Shown here one piece after another: positions 55,841 through 64,000 of a DNA stretch of 64,000 bases (position 1 is the stretch's first letter; each line of letters begins with the position of its first letter). The position numbers were made by a program, and so were the translations under genes. The notes under the pieces were generated by a model. It was not told the DNA's origin, made no database searches, and worked only from the letters and a program-made list of their open reading frames with translations. Source of the stretch: Flavobacterium sp. N1736 (GTDB lineage Bacteria; Bacteroidota; Bacteroidia; Flavobacteriales; Flavobacteriaceae); assembly GCF_025947065.1 (NCBI RefSeq), contig NZ_CP109994.1:2542001-2606000 (forward strand), written 5' to 3'.

Positions 55841-58210
55841 ATGGATATTCATTTATATAAAGAAAGTCCTTTCCAAACTATAATCTCATTTCATAAATTA
55901 ATAGAGTCTTTTGAAGAAATAGCTTTATCAAATGTTGATTATCGTTCTAATTATGCCAAGGCAATACTACAAGAAATAGCACTTATTCCTGAATTAAGAA
56001 CCGGAATTACGGAATATTCTATTATAAAAGACAACGAAGCTTTAATTAAAAATATACTGGCAGATTTATTTCCAACGGCTCTTACCAATAACGAAATAAA
56101 AGCTGTTACGGTTCCGTTTCAAAATGTTTCATTTAATTATACAGAACGTTTTAAGAAAATTTTACGCAACGCAGGCGACGAATTTTATATGGAAATTCGT
56201 GATTTCGATGATCACCAATTCTATATTAATAACTGCTGTTTGATTTTAGGTATTTATTATAAGCAGAAAATTGACTTTAATAAACCGTTTTTTTATGATA
56301 TTCCGGATGAAGACGGCGTAGAAAAACATTACCGAATTTTGTATAATGGAGATTTTATGGAGATTATTCCAACAGAAAATGCCATACACTTAACTCAGGA
56401 CGATATCGATTTGTTAATGGATAATTATAGCGATATCGAACTCTGGAAATCAAAATTCCCAAAAGGAAGCTGGATTTTAAAAGGTTTTGGAATTGTTTCT
56501 TTATTTGACGCTACAACTGAAAGTGCGATATCAAACTTAAAAAGTAATTTACTGAAACCGGACACAAAAACGGTTGCATCAAATGATATTATAGAAAATA
56601 TTTTTAAATCTATATTTAAGGTTCCGCACTTAAAAGTTGGTTTTATTATTTATAATCCTGAAGAAGAAAAATTCATCAGACCTATTAAGTTTGATAATCA
56701 GCTGCAGAGTTTTTTACTTTCTTCAGATCAGGAAGTGGATTGCAAGAATGCTTTTTTTGGATGTTCTTTTGAGAATTTATTAGATAAAAAAGAGCCTTTG
56801 GTCATTTCTAATGTGAAGAAATTTATTGAAGAATCGACTAATAAAACGCTTGGCGAACATTTATTGAGACAAGGTATTCAAAGTTGTGTTTTTGCGCCTG
56901 TTATTAAAGATGGTCATTTATTGGGTGTTGTAGAACTGGTTTCAGAAAATGCACGTGATTTAAATAGTATAAACGCTACTAAACTTGAACTGGTTTTACC
57001 TTATTTAACGGATACAATTGATCGTTATAATACGGATATGCAACATCAGATCGAGGCAATTATTCAACGTGAGTATACCACGATTCACCCAAGTGTGTAT
57101 TGGAAATTTAGAAAAGAGTCTCAAAATTATTTCCAAAATACGAATCATACAAAAGATTATATTTTTAAGGAAATTGTTTTTAAAAATGTATTCCCTTTAT
57201 ACGGACAAATCGATATTAAAGGTTCGTCTGAGCATAGAAATGAAACGGTAAAAAGGGATTTAAAAAATCAATTGACCACGATTTTGGAAATTTTTGAAAA
57301 TCAGAAACCAAATAGTAATTTGGTACTTCTTGAGCAGCGAAAATTTGAGTTGGAATCGATGCGCGCTGAGTTAGAAAATCCGCTAAAGGCAGATACTGAA
57401 CAGCATATTCAGCGTTATATTGAAGAAGAAATTCATCCTATTTTAAAAAACACAAAGGACACGGCAAAAAATCAAAAGCTGGAAGAATTATATTTTGAAA
57501 GTCTTGATGAAAAAACAGGCATGTTTTATCAGGAAAGAAAGAAGTTTGATAATGCAATGTCTATTATAAATAAAAGGCTGGCTACTGTTCTGGACAAAAA
57601 ACAGCTTGAGGCGCAGCAAATTTATCCGCATTATTATGAGCGTTTTAAAACGGATGGTGTTGAGCACAATTTATATATTGGTGCTTCAATTTCGCCAACA
57701 AAACCTTTTGATATTATGTATTTGCACAACTTGCGTTTGTGGCAGTTGCAAACTTTGTGCGAAATGGAATTAGAACATCACCAGCTTAAAGAATCTTTGC
57801 CTTATGAGCTTGATGTAACTTCGTTGATTTTGGTGTTTAGCGCACCGCTTTCTATTCGTTTTAGAATGGATGAAAAACGTTTTGATGTTGACGGAACTTA
57901 TAATGCAAGATATGAAGTGGTAAAAAAACGTATTGACAAGGCAAATATCAAGGGAACAAAGGAACGAATTACTGAGAAAGAAAAAATTACAATTGTCTAT
58001 TCTCAGAACAATGAGGAAACTGAGTATTTGAAATATATCAAATATCTACAGCACAAAAAGATTCTGGAGCCTTCGATCGAACAATTTGAAGTTGAAGATC
58101 TTCAGGGCGTTTCAGGTTTAAGAGCAATTCGTGTTAAAGTGATTAATAACGTAAGTAATTCAGCTATTAAAAAAATAACATATCAGGATTTATTAGATGA
58201 GCTCAACTAA
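55841..58210 (+). CDS. Large cytoplasmic protein with a GAF domain, function unknown
   Basis: A 789-residue protein with no signal peptide and no membrane helix. A GAF domain lies at about residues 245-400 (GIQSCVFAPVIKDGHLLGVVELVSE, in parts IQSCVFAPVIKDGH and LLGVVELVSE). The region after it (about 440-640) is helical and rich in Glu/Lys, with a coiled-coil look. No HisKA, GGDEF, PAS or helix-turn-helix is evident, so it is not a standard signalling output. Proteins of this layout appear in related flavobacteria with no known role. A hairpin overlapping its stop codon follows. Confidence 0.7.
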   Translation: MDIHLYKESPFQTIISFHKLIESFEEIALSNVDYRSNYAKAILQEIALIPELRTGITEYSIIKDNEALIKNILADLFPTALTNNEIKAVTVPFQNVSFNYTERFKKILRNAGDEFYMEIRDFDDHQFYINNCCLILGIYYKQKIDFNKPFFYDIPDEDGVEKHYRILYNGDFMEIIPTENAIHLTQDDIDLLMDNYSDIELWKSKFPKGSWILKGFGIVSLFDATTESAISNLKSNLLKPDTKTVASNDIIENIFKSIFKVPHLKVGFIIYNPEEEKFIRPIKFDNQLQSFLLSSDQEVDCKNAFFGCSFENLLDKKEPLVISNVKKFIEESTNKTLGEHLLRQGIQSCVFAPVIKDGHLLGVVELVSENARDLNSINATKLELVLPYLTDTIDRYNTDMQHQIEAIIQREYTTIHPSVYWKFRKESQNYFQNTNHTKDYIFKEIVFKNVFPLYGQIDIKGSSEHRNETVKRDLKNQLTTILEIFENQKPNSNLVLLEQRKFELESMRAELENPLKADTEQHIQRYIEEEIHPILKNTKDTAKNQKLEELYFESLDEKTGMFYQERKKFDNAMSIINKRLATVLDKKQLEAQQIYPHYYERFKTDGVEHNLYIGASISPTKPFDIMYLHNLRLWQLQTLCEMELEHHQLKESLPYELDVTSLILVFSAPLSIRFRMDEKRFDVDGTYNARYEVVKKRIDKANIKGTKERITEKEKITIVYSQNNEETEYLKYIKYLQHKKILEPSIEQFEVEDLQGVSGLRAIRVKVINNVSNSAIKKITYQDLLDELN

Positions 58211-58224
58211 ATAGTTGAGCTTTT
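58200..58224 (+). terminator. Hairpin terminator overlapping the GAF gene stop codon
   Basis: GCTCAACT (58201-58208) pairs with AGTTGAGC (58213-58220), followed by TTTT; the stop codon TAA (58208-58210) lies at the loop. Confidence 0.75.
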
Positions 58225-58226
58225 AA

Positions 58227-58362
58227 TTAACACATAGAAACATAGCTTTTGAAACTTCTAAAGGCGTTTCACTTATTTAAACACACAGAGGCTATGTGTT
58301 AGAAACTTGTTTCTTTTTTGCATTTTTTTTACAGAAACAAAACCTATGTTTCTATGTGTTAA
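58227..58362. repeat. Palindromic intergenic repeat, family I
   Basis: TTAACACATAGAAACATAG (58227-58245) is an exact reverse complement of 58344-58362, a 19-bp arm pair separated by 98 bp. It lies between the convergent GAF and HD-PycTM genes. Confidence 0.8.
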
Positions 58363-58380
58363 ATCTTTAAATCAGGAATA

Positions 58381-59559
58381 TCAAATCGATTTAAAAGCAA
58401 TTACAAACGCAATAACCGTCACGATAATTCCGGCCATAAAAAGGTTGTAGGCAATTCGCAGTAAATTGTATTTACGCTGTAAAACCAAGCCAAGGTAATA
58501 TAAATCTTTGATCATGGTTGAGTACAAATAATCACGATCTTTCATCATTTCGTTCATTGCCCAGTCATATTCTTCTAAAGGCATTTTATAGAAATTTCCA
58601 AAAAACAATAAGTTGATTTTTTTATTCTCTATATCTTCTCGGGTAAAAGTACCGGTTGTTACTTTTGGTCGTGTCGAAAGTATGGCAAAAATAATTGTCG
58701 TTACGCTGGACATTAACATGATGAATGTTGGAATTACCAGGTGTGCATTTTTTGGACTGTCTAATTTTGGAATTATCGATGATAGTGCAATCGAAATAAT
58801 AATAGCGTTTACAGATAATAAGATATTGGCTTTACTATCTGCAATGCCGCTTAAACGCGTGTGATTTCCTAATGTAACGCGAAATAATGTATCGACACCA
58901 CGATCCGGTTTTTCAATTTTGTCTTTCTTTTTATTCTCGTCTTCCAATTTATCAGCTGCTTTTTTTTCTTGTTTTTCGATTTTCTTTTGAACCAAAAGTA
59001 AGTTTTTTTCTTTTAAAGGCTGCCATTTTTTTAAGGCATAATCTGTATAAAAGCGATGTTTATTTAAAAGAAAACTCAAATTTTCCTTTGCCCATTCTGC
59101 ATTAGAAAAAGAAACATTATAAGCGTTTTTCAATTCAAGACGCAATAATTCGCAGGTTGTTTCATATTGATTTCCCATTAGATGCGCAAAATCGGCATCT
59201 TTTATAATTTTTTCTAAATGGGTTTTCGGTACGTATTCTTTTACGGTTGCCAAAATTAAAGAGGATACTTTTGCAATAAATGCATCAGACTGATCTTTTT
59301 CTTTCAAAAATTTAGTTGCAATTCTTACACTTTCTTCTTCATGCTTTTCATAACCTATTATATAACCTGTGTCATGAAACCAGGCGGCAACCAAAAGCAT
59401 TTCTTTTTCATCTCCTCCAACATCTTCTTTTTTGCACAGCTCTTTTACTGCATTTACAACAGTTAAAGTATGGTTAAAATTATGATAAGAATATAAATTA
59501 GAAAGTTTATCTTTGAGTAAATTACTGACGAAATCTTCAGATTGTTCTATTAGATTCAT
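58381..59559 (-). CDS. HD domain fused to a Pycsar-type transmembrane effector domain (PycTM, formerly DUF5706)
   Basis: A 392-residue protein. Residues 1-190 form an HD phosphohydrolase domain with His30 (YHNFNHT), the His62-Asp63 pair (WFHDTGY) and Asp121 (IKDADFAHL), so a complete metal site. A charged helical linker (about 190-220) follows. The C-terminal domain (about 228-392) has RLSGIADSKANILLSVNAI and three membrane helices, the hallmark of Pycsar membrane effectors, which in defence systems respond to cCMP or cUMP and damage the membrane. No cyclase gene is nearby, so this is probably not a complete Pycsar system. It is divergent from the fusion gene 28 bp away. Confidence 0.85.
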   Translation of the reverse strand: MNLIEQSEDFVSNLLKDKLSNLYSYHNFNHTLTVVNAVKELCKKEDVGGDEKEMLLVAAWFHDTGYIIGYEKHEEESVRIATKFLKEKDQSDAFIAKVSSLILATVKEYVPKTHLEKIIKDADFAHLMGNQYETTCELLRLELKNAYNVSFSNAEWAKENLSFLLNKHRFYTDYALKKWQPLKEKNLLLVQKKIEKQEKKAADKLEDENKKKDKIEKPDRGVDTLFRVTLGNHTRLSGIADSKANILLSVNAIIISIALSSIIPKLDSPKNAHLVIPTFIMLMSSVTTIIFAILSTRPKVTTGTFTREDIENKKINLLFFGNFYKMPLEEYDWAMNEMMKDRDYLYSTMIKDLYYLGLVLQRKYNLLRIAYNLFMAGIIVTVIAFVIAFKSI

Positions 59560-59587
59560 GGCGAATATTTTTATATACCACTAAATT

Positions 59588-62500
59588 ATGAAATTGTTTT
59601 TGGATAATCATTTTATTACTAAGATTAAAAATTATTCTTTAGTAATCACTATATCATTTTTACTGTATTCGTGTGCCACACACAAGGCACAATACGGTAA
59701 AAATGTGAGCGCTAACGAAACGGATAACGCAACAGATACTATAAAAATTGCACATACTTTATTTTTAGTTGGAGATGCAGGAAATGCTGATGAAGAACAG
59801 GCACAACAGACATTGGAATTATTGCATCAGAAATTAAAAAGGGCGAATAAAAAATCGACTTTAGTTTTTTTGGGAGATAATATTTACCCAAAAGGTTTTC
59901 CTGACGGCAACAACGATTCTGAAAAGGCTTTGGCAGAAACAAAACTGAATAATCAGTTAAAATTAACGAAGGGATTTAAAGGAAAAACAATATTTATTCC
60001 CGGAAATCATGATTGGTATAGCGGTATCAAAGGTCTGGAACTTCAGGCTGATTTTGTAACTAAATATTTAAACGATAAAAAAGCATTTCTTCCAAGAAAA
60101 AGCTGTCCTATCGAAGATGTAAAAATTGATAGTACTTCCACTTTGGTTACGATTGACAGTGAATGGTTTCTGGAAGATTGGGATAATCATCCAACAATAA
60201 ACGATAATTGCGACATTAAAACCAGAGAAGATTTTTTTGATGAATTAGAAAACATTCTGAATAAAAATCAGGAAAAAACAGTGGTTATTGCGATTCATCA
60301 TCCTTTGCTAAGCAACGGAACGCACGGAGGTCAGTTTTCGTTAGAGAAACAATTATTTCCTTTAGAGAACAAAATTCCGCTTCCGGTAATTGGTTCTTTT
60401 ATTAATTTGCTGCGAAAGACGTCCGGCGCAAGTCCGCAGGACATTCAAAATAAACAATATACTATTTATGCAAAGCGAATTAAAACGTTATTGCAAGGTC
60501 AAAAAAATGTAATTGTAGTTTCAGGGCACGATCATAATCTTCAATATATTAATAAGGAAAACATCAAACAAATTATTAGCGGCGCCGGTTCTAAATCTGA
60601 GGCAGCAAGGGCAATTAATGAAAATGATTTTTCGTACGGAGGAAATGGTTATGCAACGCTGACTTTATTTAAAAGCGGTGATGCAAAAGTGGCTTACTTT
60701 GGAAATGAAAATCAAAAGGAAAAATTACTTTTTGAACGTGAGATTATAAAAGCTAAAGAAATTAACTGGGCAGCAGATGTTTCAAATAAATTTCCTGCAA
60801 CTATTACAACATCTATTTATTCTAAAAAGATGACGGATAAAAGTTTGTTTCACAAGTTTTTATTTGGTCAGCATTACCGTAAATACTACAGTTTGCCAAT
60901 CGAAGCCAGAACGGCAACGATTGATACTTTAATGGGCGGTTTAAAACCTATTCGCGAAGGCGGCGGGCATCAATCTGTATCGTTAAGAATGTCTGATCCC
61001 AAGGGAAGAGAATATGTAATGCGTGCCATGAAAAAAAGTGCTACTGCATTTTTACAGTCGGTTGCGTTTAAAGATCAATATATTGTAAATGAATTCGATG
61101 ACACATATACTGAAAATTTTCTTTTAGATTTTTATACGACTGCTCATCCTTACGCCCCTTTTGCAATTGGCAGTATGGCATATCAGTTAGGTATTTCTCA
61201 CACAAATCCTGTTTTATATTATATTCCGAAACAAGAAGGTTTAAAAGAATTCAATTCGAATTTTGGAGATGAATTATATATGGTCGAAGAAAGACCTGCG
61301 GATAATCATCTGGATGGTAAAAATTTTGGTAATCCAACCAATATTATCAGTACAGAAGATATGATGGCGAATCTTCATAAAGATGAAAAATATTCTGTTG
61401 ATGAAAAAGAATATATGAAGGCGCGTTTATTTGATATGTTAATTGGTGATTGGGACAGACACAGCGATCAATGGCGTTGGGGAGAATACAAAAAAGGGGA
61501 TAAAGTTATCTACAAACCTATTCCGCGCGATCGCGATCAGGCATTTGCAAAATACGACGGAACGTTACTTTCGATATTAATGAATATTCCGGCACTTCGC
61601 CACATGCGTACTTTCAAGAACAAAATTGATAATGTAAAATGGCTTTCCAGAGAACCTTATCCTATGGATTTGGCTTTCTTAAAAACTTCTGAAGAGAAGG
61701 ACTGGCTTGAACAGGCTAAGTTTATTCAGGAAAATTTATCAGACAGTGATATTGATAATGCTTTTAAAAATATGCCGAAAGAAGTTCAGGATGGAACTGT
61801 TGAGGATATTAAACGCAAGCTGAAAAACAGGAAAAAAGAGTTGCAAAAATATGCTGCAGAATATTCAGATGTTCTGGCTAAAACGGTAATGATTGCGGGA
61901 ACTGATAAAAAAGACAAATTTGTTATAAACCATAATGCCAAAAAAAGCATTGAAATTCAGGTGTACCGAATTAAAAAAGAAGGCGATGAACTGGTTTATA
62001 CAAAAACGGTAAATGATGCAAAAACTAAAAATCTTTGGATTTATGGTTTAGACGATACGGATGTCTTTGAGGTTGTTGGCGATAAGAAATCGAACATAAA
62101 AATTCGTTTAATTGGCGGACAAAACAATGACACTTACAATATTGAAAACGGAAAAAAAGTGATTGTTTACGATTTTAAATCAAAAAACAATACTTATAAT
62201 TTCTCCCAAGGTCTCGGGACGAAAACCAAAACACAGCTTACAGATGATTATGATGTAAACTTATACAATTACGAAAAACCAAAATATAATGTTATTTCAG
62301 GACTTCCAAATATTGGTTTTAATCCTGATGATGGCGTAAAAGTGGGTATTAATCTTAATTATACGGTTAACAATTTTAAACAGAATCCGTATACGCAAAG
62401 GCACGTTATAAATGCTTTTTACTATTTTGCTACGGGCGGTTTAGAATTTAATTATGTAGCTCACTTTCCGGGATTATTGGGTAAATGGGTTATTGATGTA

Positions 62501-63334
62501 GAATCGCTTTATACGACTCCAAATTTTGCCATGAATTATTTTGGATACGGAAATGAAACGACGTATGATGATAAAGAGGTGGGAATGGATTATAATCGTG
62601 TTCGTATTCGCAAATTTAATGTTTCGGGCGCTATAAGACACGTTGGGCGTTATGGAAGTGAATTTAGTATGCAGCCAATTTTTCAAAGAATGACGGTTGA
62701 AGAAACGGAAGACAGATTTATTGACACGCCAAATATTGTAAATCCGAATGTTTTTGACAGTCAGAATTATGGTGGTTTAAAAATGAAATATCTTTTTAAA
62801 AATTCTGATTTTGCAGCAAAACCTACTTTGGGAGTTGCATTTATGTTTTCGGCAACATGGCTGACTAATTTAGATGAAAGCAAACAAAACTTTCCAACTC
62901 TTGAAAGTCTTTTAGGTTTTACTCATAAAATCGATCATAACGGAAAATTAGTTTTAGCGACTCTTTTAAAAGGAAAAGCTGTTTTAAATAATAATTATGA
63001 TTTTTATCACGGTGCGTCTTTGGGCGGAGATACTGATTTAAGAGGGTATAGAAACGAGCGCTTTTTAGGAAGTTCTTATTTTTCTCAAAGTAGTGATTTA
63101 CGTTTTACTATTGGTAAAATTCAAAAAACAATCGCGCCATTAACGTACGGAATTCTGGGAGGTTTTGATTATGGAAGGGTTTGGCTTGACGGCGAAGATT
63201 CTAAAAAATGGCATCAGGATTATGGCGGCGGACTTTGGTTAAACGCTATTAATGTGCTTACTGCCCGAATTTCTTATTTTAAATCTCCTGATGAAGTAGG
63301 TAGAGTTATTTTTGGAGCGGCGTATAGCTTTTAG
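59588..63334 (+). CDS. Exported ACP5-like phosphatase / FAM20C-like kinase-region / outer-membrane-barrel fusion
   Basis: A 1,248-residue protein. A signal peptide ends in a lipobox-like FLLYSC (Cys29). Residues about 55-345 form a metallophosphoesterase resembling tartrate-resistant acid phosphatase: VGDAGNAD (Asp63), FLGDNIYPKG (Asp97), PGNHDWYSG (139-142), IHHPLLSNG, and GHDHNLQY with ISGAG (313-330). Residues about 440-760 resemble FAM20C/HipA/CotH kinases: VMRAMKKS (Lys482/483), LFDMLIGDWDRHSDQW (Asp623) and PRDRDQAFAKYDG (Asp648/650). About 905-1248 is a 16-strand-like beta barrel ending in FGAAYSF, typical of outer-membrane proteins. The phosphatase call is strong; the kinase call is inference from motifs. 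Confidence 0.8.
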   Translation: MKLFLDNHFITKIKNYSLVITISFLLYSCATHKAQYGKNVSANETDNATDTIKIAHTLFLVGDAGNADEEQAQQTLELLHQKLKRANKKSTLVFLGDNIYPKGFPDGNNDSEKALAETKLNNQLKLTKGFKGKTIFIPGNHDWYSGIKGLELQADFVTKYLNDKKAFLPRKSCPIEDVKIDSTSTLVTIDSEWFLEDWDNHPTINDNCDIKTREDFFDELENILNKNQEKTVVIAIHHPLLSNGTHGGQFSLEKQLFPLENKIPLPVIGSFINLLRKTSGASPQDIQNKQYTIYAKRIKTLLQGQKNVIVVSGHDHNLQYINKENIKQIISGAGSKSEAARAINENDFSYGGNGYATLTLFKSGDAKVAYFGNENQKEKLLFEREIIKAKEINWAADVSNKFPATITTSIYSKKMTDKSLFHKFLFGQHYRKYYSLPIEARTATIDTLMGGLKPIREGGGHQSVSLRMSDPKGREYVMRAMKKSATAFLQSVAFKDQYIVNEFDDTYTENFLLDFYTTAHPYAPFAIGSMAYQLGISHTNPVLYYIPKQEGLKEFNSNFGDELYMVEERPADNHLDGKNFGNPTNIISTEDMMANLHKDEKYSVDEKEYMKARLFDMLIGDWDRHSDQWRWGEYKKGDKVIYKPIPRDRDQAFAKYDGTLLSILMNIPALRHMRTFKNKIDNVKWLSREPYPMDLAFLKTSEEKDWLEQAKFIQENLSDSDIDNAFKNMPKEVQDGTVEDIKRKLKNRKKELQKYAAEYSDVLAKTVMIAGTDKKDKFVINHNAKKSIEIQVYRIKKEGDELVYTKTVNDAKTKNLWIYGLDDTDVFEVVGDKKSNIKIRLIGGQNNDTYNIENGKKVIVYDFKSKNNTYNFSQGLGTKTKTQLTDDYDVNLYNYEKPKYNVISGLPNIGFNPDDGVKVGINLNYTVNNFKQNPYTQRHVINAFYYFATGGLEFNYVAHFPGLLGKWVIDVESLYTTPNFAMNYFGYGNETTYDDKEVGMDYNRVRIRKFNVSGAIRHVGRYGSEFSMQPIFQRMTVEETEDRFIDTPNIVNPNVFDSQNYGGLKMKYLFKNSDFAAKPTLGVAFMFSATWLTNLDESKQNFPTLESLLGFTHKIDHNGKLVLATLLKGKAVLNNNYDFYHGASLGGDTDLRGYRNERFLGSSYFSQSSDLRFTIGKIQKTIAPLTYGILGGFDYGRVWLDGEDSKKWHQDYGGGLWLNAINVLTARISYFKSPDEVGRVIFGAAYSF

Positions 63335-63339
63335 TCTAA

Positions 63340-63400
63340 GGTTCAAAGTTTTTTTTCTTAGGTTCAAAGCGGCAAAGGCTTAGAGTTACAAAGGTTTTTT
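63340..63400. repeat. Family B repeat units after the fusion gene
   Basis: AAGGTTCAAAG, TTAGGTTCAAAGCGGCAAAGG and GTTACAAAGG units in one orientation. Confidence 0.55.
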
Positions 63401-63448
63401 GCCACGAATTCACGAATTATTTGTAATAGAAATTCGTGAATTCTTGGC
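63401..63448. repeat. Palindromic repeat, family E
   Basis: GCCACGAATTCACGAATT (63401-63418) pairs with AATTCGTGAATTCTTGGC (63431-63448), 17 of 18 positions complementary, loop of 12 nt. Located between convergent genes. Confidence 0.8.
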
Positions 63449-63482
63449 TAGCTTTTTTTTTAAAATCTTAGCAACTCAGTAA

Positions 63483-64000
63483 CTATTTTAACTTAAACTC
63501 ATAAACATTCCCTCCTATTTTGTTTGTTTTTTCGTCGGCGATTAGTAAGGTGTTGTTGTCTTTAAAAACGATGGCTTCTTTTTGTGAAAAGTGATTTAGT
63601 TTTATTTCTGTCTGGGTTCCTTTGTGAAATAAATCTCCTTTAAAGTCTGTAAACAAAACGATTTTATCATGACTTAAAACCACAACTTTTTTTCCGTCTG
63701 GGCTTATTGTTGCGCTGGTTAAAACGCAATGGTTGTAATTAGCACAGGTTTTAAACTCTCCTATTTTTGTTGCTTTTTGAGTTCCGGGTGCATTTAATAT
63801 CTTGTAGATAAAAGCGGTTCCGTCAAAGTTTTTGCTTCGGTTTTTTGTAAAGAGATAAAAGTAGTTTTGATATTCAAAAAAACCTTCTACATCATAAAAC
63901 ATTTCTTTTTTCTTTGGAGGAAATTCTGTCTGTTCCGGATAGGAAAATGAAACTTTATATTCGGCGACAGCCATTTCTTTATTGAGTTCATTTTTGGCTA
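63483..64000 (-). CDS. Beta-propeller-like protein of unknown function, 5' end outside window
   Basis: The frame is open from the stop at 63483 to the window edge. An internal ATG at 63974 would give MAVAEYKVSFSYPEQTEF, but the codons before it (AKNELNKE) continue in frame, so the true start is probably beyond 64000. Visible blocks are MFYDVEGFFEYQNYFYLFTK, ATISPDGKKVVVLSHDKIVLF (parts ATISPDGKKVVV and LSHDKIVLF), and DNNTLLIADEKTNKIGGNVY. The SPDGKKV motif and beta pattern resemble propeller blades. No function can be assigned. Confidence 0.6.
   Translation of the reverse strand, partial: AKNELNKEMAVAEYKVSFSYPEQTEFPPKKKEMFYDVEGFFEYQNYFYLFTKNRSKNFDGTAFIYKILNAPGTQKATKIGEFKTCANYNHCVLTSATISPDGKKVVVLSHDKIVLFTDFKGDLFHKGTQTEIKLNHFSQKEAIVFKDNNTLLIADEKTNKIGGNVYEFKLK

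Noticed and set aside
58381..59559. Complete Pycsar anti-phage system
   Set aside because: No cyclase (PycC-like) gene is within the window, and the neighbours are envelope or housekeeping-type proteins.

Overview
The window is AT-rich chromosomal DNA from a member of the Bacteroidota, most likely a Flavobacterium close to the F. johnsoniae group. The evidence is the gene complement (SusC/TonB-type receptor with an N-terminal carboxypeptidase-like domain, LytTR and LytS-like regulators, 2TM-domain proteins, flavobacterial GapN-like dehydrogenase), the absence of Shine-Dalgarno sequences, repeated promoter boxes of the Bacteroidota type (TAnnTTTG), and many palindromic repeats between genes. 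No rRNA, tRNA, transposase, prophage or CRISPR array was seen.

Layout. 1-3770: an RND efflux pump (partial) with its adaptor and a small exported protein. 4029-10148: singletons (GNAT acetyltransferase, outer-membrane barrel, ACT protein, M1 peptidase, GapN-like dehydrogenase). 10226-20240: a sulfur/persulfide block (rhodanese, Crp/Fnr regulator, TauE/SafE exporter, persulfide dioxygenase with rhodanese domains, two YeeE/YedE half-transporters), interrupted by an SDR with its own Crp-like regulator, cytochrome bd (cydAB) and an HD hydrolase. 20518-22215: MarR regulator, nitroreductase and YceI. 22427-23704: a secreted beta-helix protein. 23802-31854: the whole trp operon (E-G-D-C-F-B-A) behind a Trp-codon leader peptide and attenuator, with two unrelated genes between trp genes. 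32092-36774: TetR-controlled tripartite MFS efflux system. 36970-40926: YaaA, CCA-adding enzyme, a small membrane protein and heme A synthase. 40966-47810: a minus-strand run of TonB receptor, DUF2141, TPR-like protein, LytS-like kinase, three 2TM proteins and a LytTR regulator. 47951-54122: DinB, acetyltransferase, VOC, ClC and HPP proteins, an IS1096-passenger-like protein, a four-helix-bundle (S23) protein with a decayed partial copy, and a nucleoid-associated protein. 54208-55693: TetR with an SDR. 55841-64000: a GAF protein, an HD-Pycsar-effector fusion, a very large phosphatase/kinase-like/outer-membrane-barrel fusion, and an incomplete beta-propeller-like gene.

How the parts work together. 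The sulfur genes look like one regulon. The TauE/SafE and persulfide-dioxygenase promoters share a near-identical 14-bp Crp/Fnr-type palindrome exactly 33 bp (centre to centre) upstream of the -7 box, where a class II activator would bind; the neighbouring Crp/Fnr protein is the obvious candidate. Three other regulators (MarR at 20518, TetR at 32151, TetR at 54208) sit beside palindromes that overlap or abut their own promoter boxes. The trp operon carries a full set of mutually exclusive hairpins.

The most unusual gene is 59588-63334. It appears to join an ACP5-like (purple acid phosphatase) domain, a region with FAM20C/HipA/CotH-like kinase signatures, and a C-terminal outer-membrane barrel behind a lipoprotein signal. 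It is divergent from, and 28 bp away from, an HD domain fused to a Pycsar-type membrane effector domain. Functions inferred here come from motifs read by eye; no database search was run.
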